Below, one piece after another: positions 37,990-41,750 of a stretch of DNA of 41,750 bases. A program made the translations under genes and the position numbers. Where the stretch lies: NCBI GenBank assembly GCA_001779925.1, contig MFEK01000003.1, positions 1-41,750 on the forward strand, in the 5' to 3' direction. The first letter of the stretch is position 1; every line of letters starts with the position of its first letter. The DNA is from Candidatus Doudnabacteria bacterium RIFCSPHIGHO2_01_FULL_46_14. GTDB lineage: Bacteria; Patescibacteriota; Doudnabacteria; UBA920; 2-01-FULL-46-14. The notes under the pieces are model-generated. The model saw only the letters and a list, made by a program, of their open reading frames with translations. It ran no database searches and was not told the DNA's origin.

Positions 37990-39873
37990 ATGTTTCAAAT
38001 CAGAAATGCTGATATTGCGAAAATACTCCGCGAGATGGGTGGATATTATCAAATGGAAAATGAGCCGTGGAGGCCCCGGGCTTATGAAAAAGCGGCTGAT
38101 TCGATTGAATCCTTAGACGGACAGGTGGAGCAAATTTATCGTGAGGATGGGCTTAAAGGCTTGCTGGCTCTTGCGGGCGTGGGGCAGAGGATAGCGGGGC
38201 ACATCGAAGAACTTCTCAAAACAGGCAGGCTAAAAGTATATGAAACTCTGAAGAAAAAAATGCCGGTGGATTTGACTCAGCTTACGAGCATTGAAGGGAT
38301 CGGAGCAAAGACGGTAAAGGAATTGTATATCAAGCTCAAAATTAAAAATCTTAAAGATCTCAAAAAAGCAGTCAGTGCTCACAAGCTTTCCAAAATCAAA
38401 GGATTTGGCAAAAGGACCGAGGACAACATTCGTAAATCCCTTGATTCAAAAACTCGCGGCCCACAGAGATATCTGCTCGGGTATATTTACCCTCTCGCTC
38501 AAAGGCTAAAAGGGAAGCTGCAGGCTTCCGGATTGTTTCAGAGTATCGAAATCGGCGGTTCCCTGCGAAGGCGTCAGGAGACGGTTGGTGATCTGGATTA
38601 TTTAGGAGTTGCTGACAATCCCAAGGCGGCCATGGAATTTTTTGTTAATCTTCCGGGGGTTGGACGGGTTCTTGAACACGGACTGTCGAAATCCGAGATC
38701 AAGATGGAACACGGCGGTATTCAGGTTGATTTACGGCTTGTACCTAGGCAGTCCTGGGGCGCGGCGCTAATCTATTTTACGGGCGATCTGGGGCACAACA
38801 TTAAACTGCGAAAGATGGCCATTGAGAAAGGTTGGAAATTGTCTGAGTACGGAATAACTTCCCCCGGCCTCGCTCCTTCCCGAGGAGGGAAGAAAGGGGA
38901 GGTCTTGTTTGGCAAATCTGAGGAAGAGGTTTACAAAAAATTGGGTCTGAAACAAGTGCCGCCTCCAGAGATTCGCACTGACAGCGGGGAGATTGAAGCG
39001 GCTCAGCAGGGCAAACTTCCGACACTAATTGACTACAGCGAGGTGAGAGGGGATTTGCAAATCCAGACCGACTGGACTGACGGGACTGCGTCAATCGAAG
39101 AAATGGCCAAAGCCGCAATAAAGCTCGGCCGCGAGTATATCGCGATAACTGATCATACAAAAACCCTGCATGTGGCTCACGGTTTGGATGAGAAAAGGTT
39201 GATTCAGCAAGGTAAGGAGATAGATAGATTAAATGTGAAATTTGCTAAATCACCCCCACCTTTATCCTCCCCCCTCAAGCCCACCCCAAAAGCGAGTACG
39301 CTTTTGGGGGACCCCGGCAAGGGGGAGGAATTCCCCTCCCTTGAGGGGAGGGGTTGGGGGAGGGTGAAATTCAGAATTCTAAAAGGAGCGGAAGTAAATA
39401 TCTTGAAAGACGGCAGTCTTGATATTGACGATAAAACTCTTTCCAAATTAGATATTGTCGGAGTGTCAGTTCACTCACACTTTAAATTAAGTATAGAAGA
39501 GCAAACGGCGCGCATAATCCGGGCGCTGTCCAACCCAAACGTGGATATATTTTTTCATCCCACGACGAGGATGGTTCAAAAACGTGAGCCCATTGAGTTT
39601 GATTTTGAAGCGGTTCTCAAAGCCGCAAAGAAATACCGCGTGGCTCTGGAAATCAACGCTCATCCCCAGCGCCTGGATTTGCGTGATACCATGATCCGGC
39701 AAGCGGTGGCGGCGGGCGTCAAACTAACAATCGATAGCGACGCTCATGCTCCCATAGAGCTTGACTATATCCAGTTTGGGGAGGCTCAGGCGCGTCGCGG
39801 CTGGGCCACAAAAAAAGATATTCTCAATACCATGCCGGTAGGCCAGCTTTTACAGTATTTAGCCAAAAAGTAG
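37990..39873 (+). CDS. polX: Family X DNA polymerase with PHP domain
   Basis: 627 residues from ATG 37990. Order: 8-kDa/HhH region (LTSIEGIGAKTVKEL, KIKGFGKRTEDNI), polymerase palm (IGGSLRRRQETVGDLDYL, the catalytic Asp pair), then a PHP domain (ITDHTKTL, KGAEVNIL, HSHF, EINAHPQR, DSDAH). Fills short gaps in base-excision repair; the PHP part gives 3' end processing in relatives. PHP motif I reads GDLQIQTDWTDG, where the usual second His of DLxxHxxxSDG is Gln. Two in-frame GC-rich insertions: residues about 292-305 and about 421-459. The start follows a -10 box by 6 nt. Confidence 0.93.
   Translation: MFQIRNADIAKILREMGGYYQMENEPWRPRAYEKAADSIESLDGQVEQIYREDGLKGLLALAGVGQRIAGHIEELLKTGRLKVYETLKKKMPVDLTQLTSIEGIGAKTVKELYIKLKIKNLKDLKKAVSAHKLSKIKGFGKRTEDNIRKSLDSKTRGPQRYLLGYIYPLAQRLKGKLQASGLFQSIEIGGSLRRRQETVGDLDYLGVADNPKAAMEFFVNLPGVGRVLEHGLSKSEIKMEHGGIQVDLRLVPRQSWGAALIYFTGDLGHNIKLRKMAIEKGWKLSEYGITSPGLAPSRGGKKGEVLFGKSEEEVYKKLGLKQVPPPEIRTDSGEIEAAQQGKLPTLIDYSEVRGDLQIQTDWTDGTASIEEMAKAAIKLGREYIAITDHTKTLHVAHGLDEKRLIQQGKEIDRLNVKFAKSPPPLSSPLKPTPKASTLLGDPGKGEEFPSLEGRGWGRVKFRILKGAEVNILKDGSLDIDDKTLSKLDIVGVSVHSHFKLSIEEQTARIIRALSNPNVDIFFHPTTRMVQKREPIEFDFEAVLKAAKKYRVALEINAHPQRLDLRDTMIRQAVAAGVKLTIDSDAHAPIELDYIQFGEAQARRGWATKKDILNTMPVGQLLQYLAKK
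38864..38905 (+). repeat. Short GC-rich insertion in polX
   Basis: CTTCCCCCGGCCTCGCTCCT and CCCGAGGAGGGAAGAAAGGG, palindromic around CTCGCTCCTTCCCGAG, read as SPGLAPSRGGKKGE. Near the end of the polymerase domain. Confidence 0.65.
39251..39366 (-). repeat. Intragenic GC-rich palindromic element in polX (inverted copy)
   Basis: Inverted copy of the tkt and GT2 core (GGGGACCCCGGCAAGGGGGA), then a CCCCTCCCTTGAGGGGAGGGG hairpin. CACCCCC and AGGGTG at the ends. In frame. Confidence 0.9.
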
Positions 39874-39942
39874 TTTTGGCTAACTGTAGCGAAACTCAGA
39901 TTTCTTTTTGGCTTGTTTAAGCCAAAAGTAGCCCTAGAGGCC

Positions 39943-39971
39943 TTGACGGGAGCGCCAAAAAGGGGTAATAT
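39943..39971 (+). promoter_or_regulatory. Sigma70-type promoter of a candidate sRNA
   Basis: TTGACG (39943-39948), 17 nt, TAATAT (39966-39971). No good ORF with a start signal follows. Confidence 0.75.
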
Positions 39972-39977
39972 ATACGG

Positions 39978-40135
39978 TTACGCTGGAAATAGACGATTGT
40001 TCTTTGATACTCAAGTTCACATTCAAGTTTTGTGCCCGTTGAGGAGCGGCGCGCAATTCTATAGAGCTGGCAGCCATGATGCTGTTTGTAGTTATTCAGT
40101 GTTAATAATCTCCTCGAAAGAGGAGCTTTTTATTT
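39978..40135 (+). ncRNA. Candidate small RNA of about 155 nt
   Basis: Bounded by the promoter above and by an intrinsic terminator, CTCCTC-GAAA-GAGGAG plus CTTTTTATTT (40110-40135). An open frame runs through it but has neither an ATG at a sensible place nor an SD. It does not match 6S, 4.5S, tmRNA or RNase P motifs that I can recognise. Contains a direct repeat, TCAAGTT-CACAT-TCAAGTT. It could instead be an attenuated leader for the small genes downstream. Confidence 0.5.
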
Positions 40136-40161
40136 CCCGCCAGAGGCGGGCAAGTCTAGAC

Positions 40162-40235
40162 ACAATTTTGGGCGCTAATTATGCAGGATAATTAGCCAAC
40201 ACTATTGCCTGAACCATGTTGGTGCCCAAAATTGT
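40162..40235 (+). promoter_or_regulatory. Three-way-junction leader RNA
   Basis: P1 is ACAATTTTGGGC with GCCCAAAATTGT (12 bp, perfect). P2 is CTAATTAT-GCAGG-ATAATTAG (8 bp). P3 is CCAACA with TGTTGG (6 bp) around a 15-nt loop. The CAGG of loop P2 can pair with CCTG of loop P3. It ends 13 nt before an AGGAGG site. Confidence 0.65.
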
Positions 40236-40262
40236 TTCTGGAAGCAAAAGGAGGCTTCAAAT

Positions 40263-40361
40263 ATGACAGAGATCACGTTCTGGCTTCACATCCTACGAGT
40301 ATGTTTTTTCATGATCGCGATTGGCACGATAATTCACTTCATTTGGTACTTTCGCAAATAA
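40263..40361 (+). CDS. 32-residue single-helix membrane protein
   Basis: MTEITFWLHILRVCFFMIAI then GTIIHFIWYFRK and TAA. One membrane helix with a basic C-terminus. A strong SD (AAAGGAGG) lies 8 nt upstream, and a structured RNA precedes it. A hairpin (ATGGAACGAAG with CTTCGTTCCAT, 40361-40396) follows the stop. Function unknown. The quality of the translation signals argues that it is real despite its size. Confidence 0.65.
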   Translation: MTEITFWLHILRVCFFMIAIGTIIHFIWYFRK

Positions 40362-40668
40362 TGGAACGAAGTTTTGTGTTTATTTCTTCGTTCCATCTCC
40401 CAAGCCCGGTTGTACCACAAAATAAGCGATCGCTTAAAGTGTGGTACAAATGGATTTAGGAGTTTAGGGTGAAGAAGATAATTAAGAAAGACTATATTGA
40501 TTCTAGATATTATCAATTTATCGCTTTTGCATTTTGATTATCTCAAAGCTATTATGCAAATTGAGATTTCTTGAAGCGATGCTGCGCCCTTCCGTAGCTT
40601 TAGCGAAGAAGGGCTCAGAGTCGTTTACGGAAATAGTGGACAAAATTCAAACAAACAGAGGAGTTCAA
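40362..40668. other. Gene-poor stretch with three inverted repeats
   Basis: Holds the ATGGAACGAAG hairpin at 40361-40396, the GCGATCGC palindrome at 40410-40449, and a GCCCTTC/GAAGGGC hairpin at 40586-40614. A GTG-started 22-codon ORF (40469-40537) is possible after a weak GGAG but not convincing. Confidence 0.6.
40410..40449. repeat. 40-bp imperfect palindrome centred on GCGATCGC
   Basis: Three mismatched pairs. The right half (TCGCTTAAAGTGTGGTACA) differs from that of 9603-9640 at one base, so the two are related copies. Confidence 0.9.
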
Positions 40669-41043
40669 ATGATTAACAGAGGTCACGTTTTTGGGTTCGC
40701 GTTCTTTCTGGGAGCGCTTGCGCTTCCAACCATCGAGAAATTCGGGTACTCTTCATCGGAGGCCGGGGGGATAATCACCGCAGTTTTTCTGGCGACAACC
40801 ATCCTTTCGTCCTTTCGGCTTCGAACCGCCATGCAGATTCTGGCACAGTGCGCTGCTTTGGTGCTGTATGGCTGGTATTCATACGCGGTAATCATAGTTG
40901 TGATGAGGACATCGAGGGTCGGAGCACTTCTACTGTTCGCAATAGGAGTGCTGTCGGCGATTGTCGTCATGTTCGTTTTGATTCCGAAATTCCCGCGCAC
41001 ACTGCCGACGATCCGCGGTGTATCTCCGACCAGAGTTCGGTAG
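40669..41043 (+). CDS. Small four-helix membrane protein of unknown function
   Basis: 124 residues from ATG 40669, chosen for the AGAGGAG site 6 nt upstream; the open frame extends further 5'. Four hydrophobic segments (FGFAFFLGALALP, GGIITAVFLATTIL, ILAQCAALVLYGWYSYAVIIVV, ALLLFAIGVLSAIVVMFVLI), then a basic tail (FPRTLPTIRGVSPTRVR). Not recognised. Similar in size and helix number to the 30671 minus-strand protein, though not obviously homologous. Confidence 0.75.
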   Translation: MINRGHVFGFAFFLGALALPTIEKFGYSSSEAGGIITAVFLATTILSSFRLRTAMQILAQCAALVLYGWYSYAVIIVVMRTSRVGALLLFAIGVLSAIVVMFVLIPKFPRTLPTIRGVSPTRVR

Positions 41044-41074
41044 AAAGATAAGCCAGTACCCATAAAAATACCAT

Positions 41075-41120
41075 CTTGGGAGCGCAGAACCTTCAAAAGT
41101 TCTTCGCTCCTACTCCCAAG
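41075..41120 (+). promoter_or_regulatory. Alternative-hairpin region
   Basis: CTTGGGAG can pair with CTCCCAAG (41113-41120). The overlapping GGAGCG..AGAAC can instead pair with GTTCT..CGCTCC. The two folds share bases. It lies about 135 nt before the next gene and may be a terminator or a switch. Confidence 0.4.
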
Positions 41121-41253
41121 TCCTGGAATTCATTCAAGGTTTTAGGAGTTCTGATTTAGAAATATTTACCGTTTTTTGGCGCCCGACGCCAAGACAAGTT
41201 TCAGCCGCTTGCTTTTCGGGAAAGCAGGTAAAACAATTCCACGGAGGTGGAAA

Positions 41254-41750
41254 ATGAATTTGACGATTAACGGTACTACGGTCGAGATAATGTCCTGTAT
41301 TGCGACTTTTGGTGAACTGATCGACTGGGTGGAGGAGGACCTACCGGCCGATCAATACATTGTAAGTGTATCAATCGACGGGACTGTTTTGTCGGACTAC
41401 CGCGACGACCAAATTTTCGCGCGAGACATAACCGCTTTCGGCGAGATCGCGATCATGACTGGTGATTTAGACAAAGTCGTTCGCGTGTCTCTGGCGGAGC
41501 TCGATCAGCAGCTAAAAGACGCGATCGCGTCGACTAGTGAGATTATCAGGCTTCTCGAGAATAGGAAGGAGGCTGAGGCATATGTCCAGCTGGCTTTTCT
41601 TCTCGAGTCGATCAAGATTTTCTTCAAGGTTTTGTACGAAGACCTCGGATGGGCTGAGGTTCCTGACGCAGAAATCTCCCATTCGGAGATTCCAGCGGCA
41701 CTCGATCGCGCTTTGGTCCAATTGACGTCCGCTCAGGAAAACCGCTACTG
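41254..41750 (+). CDS. Unknown protein, 3' partial
   Basis: 165 codons, open to the window end. Start ATG 41254 has a GGAGG site 6 nt upstream. The first 70 residues look like a small beta-grasp or mixed alpha/beta domain (MNLTINGTTVEIMSCIATFG, SVSIDGTVLSDYRDD), followed by a long helical region (LAELDQQLKDAIASTSEII, YVQLAFLLESIKIFFKVL). No signal peptide. I do not recognise the family. Confidence 0.7.
   Translation, partial: MNLTINGTTVEIMSCIATFGELIDWVEEDLPADQYIVSVSIDGTVLSDYRDDQIFARDITAFGEIAIMTGDLDKVVRVSLAELDQQLKDAIASTSEIIRLLENRKEAEAYVQLAFLLESIKIFFKVLYEDLGWAEVPDAEISHSEIPAALDRALVQLTSAQENRY

Noticed and set aside
39913-40191. 92-codon open frame after polX
   Set aside because: Starts with a rare codon, has no SD, and runs through a clear promoter, a terminator and a hairpin. 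The composition is not protein-like.
40469-40537. GTG-started 22-codon ORF (MKKIIKKDYID-)
   Set aside because: Only a weak GGAG upstream, no further support, and it lies in repeat-rich non-coding DNA.
41177-41193. TTGGCG-CCCGA-CGCCAA hairpin as a terminator
   Set aside because: The T tract precedes the stem on the plus strand and becomes an A tract after it on the minus strand, so it is not an intrinsic terminator in either direction.
1-41750. tRNA, rRNA, tmRNA or RNase P genes
   Set aside because: No T-loop/anticodon arrangement or conserved rRNA, tmRNA or RNase P motif was found by reading both strands; a covariance scan would be needed to be certain.

Overview
The window looks like a bacterial chromosome fragment from the Candidate Phyla Radiation (Patescibacteria), most likely a Parcubacteria-type lineage. 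This is inferred from gene content, not from a database search. The evidence is: an alanyl-tRNA synthetase that stops after its editing domain; a cupin-type glucose-6-phosphate isomerase; a baseplate-J-like membrane protein beside the infA-rpmJ-rpsM-rpsK-rpsD-rpoA-rplQ-rplM-rpsI cluster; a PolX polymerase; and exported proteins with C-terminal repeats. TGA is used as a stop, so the code is standard. No rRNA, tRNA, CRISPR array or transposase was seen.

Layout. 2-3688: two exported DUF11-like repeat proteins with PRTG-type C-terminal anchors. 3754-10580: sugar metabolism (galE, transketolase, a frameshifted membrane protein, glpX, class II aldolase, transaldolase), giving gluconeogenesis plus most of the non-oxidative pentose phosphate pathway. 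10586-15343: a DPM-like glycosyltransferase, then a subtilase and a predicted muramidase that share one C-terminal repeat module. 15500-20993: an orphan receiver protein and a surface-glycan set (flippase, two GT2 enzymes, O-antigen ligase/polymerase). 21256-24047: small ORFans, a MOSC protein and an unknown minus-strand gene, all with strong Shine-Dalgarno (SD) sites. 24122-31111: GT2, S41 protease, alaS, a putative HExxH membrane protease and small proteins. 31165-37908: sugar isomerase, baseplate-J-like protein and the ribosomal cluster. 37990-39873: polX. 39943-41750: a candidate sRNA, a structured leader, small membrane proteins and a truncated unknown gene.

The most striking content lies in the spaces between and inside genes. 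(1) Inverted-repeat leader elements sit between adjacent genes. The left arm carries the start of a short ORF (MNPVRN-, MSPLE-, MNPVQS-, MNPPKF-, or MIHPPKF- from a TTG). The right arm ends in GGGGT or GGGT and supplies or abuts the start codon of the next gene. (2) GC-rich palindromic elements are inserted in frame in at least seven protein genes, in both orientations. A second 33-bp element occurs in both alaS and rpsK, and further short repeats are shared between unrelated genes. (3) At least seven genes have a TATAAT-type -10 box ending 5-7 nt before the ATG, which predicts leaderless mRNAs. A set of small ORFan genes instead has AGGAGG-type sites, full promoters and terminators. (4) A three-way-junction RNA precedes a 32-residue membrane protein.
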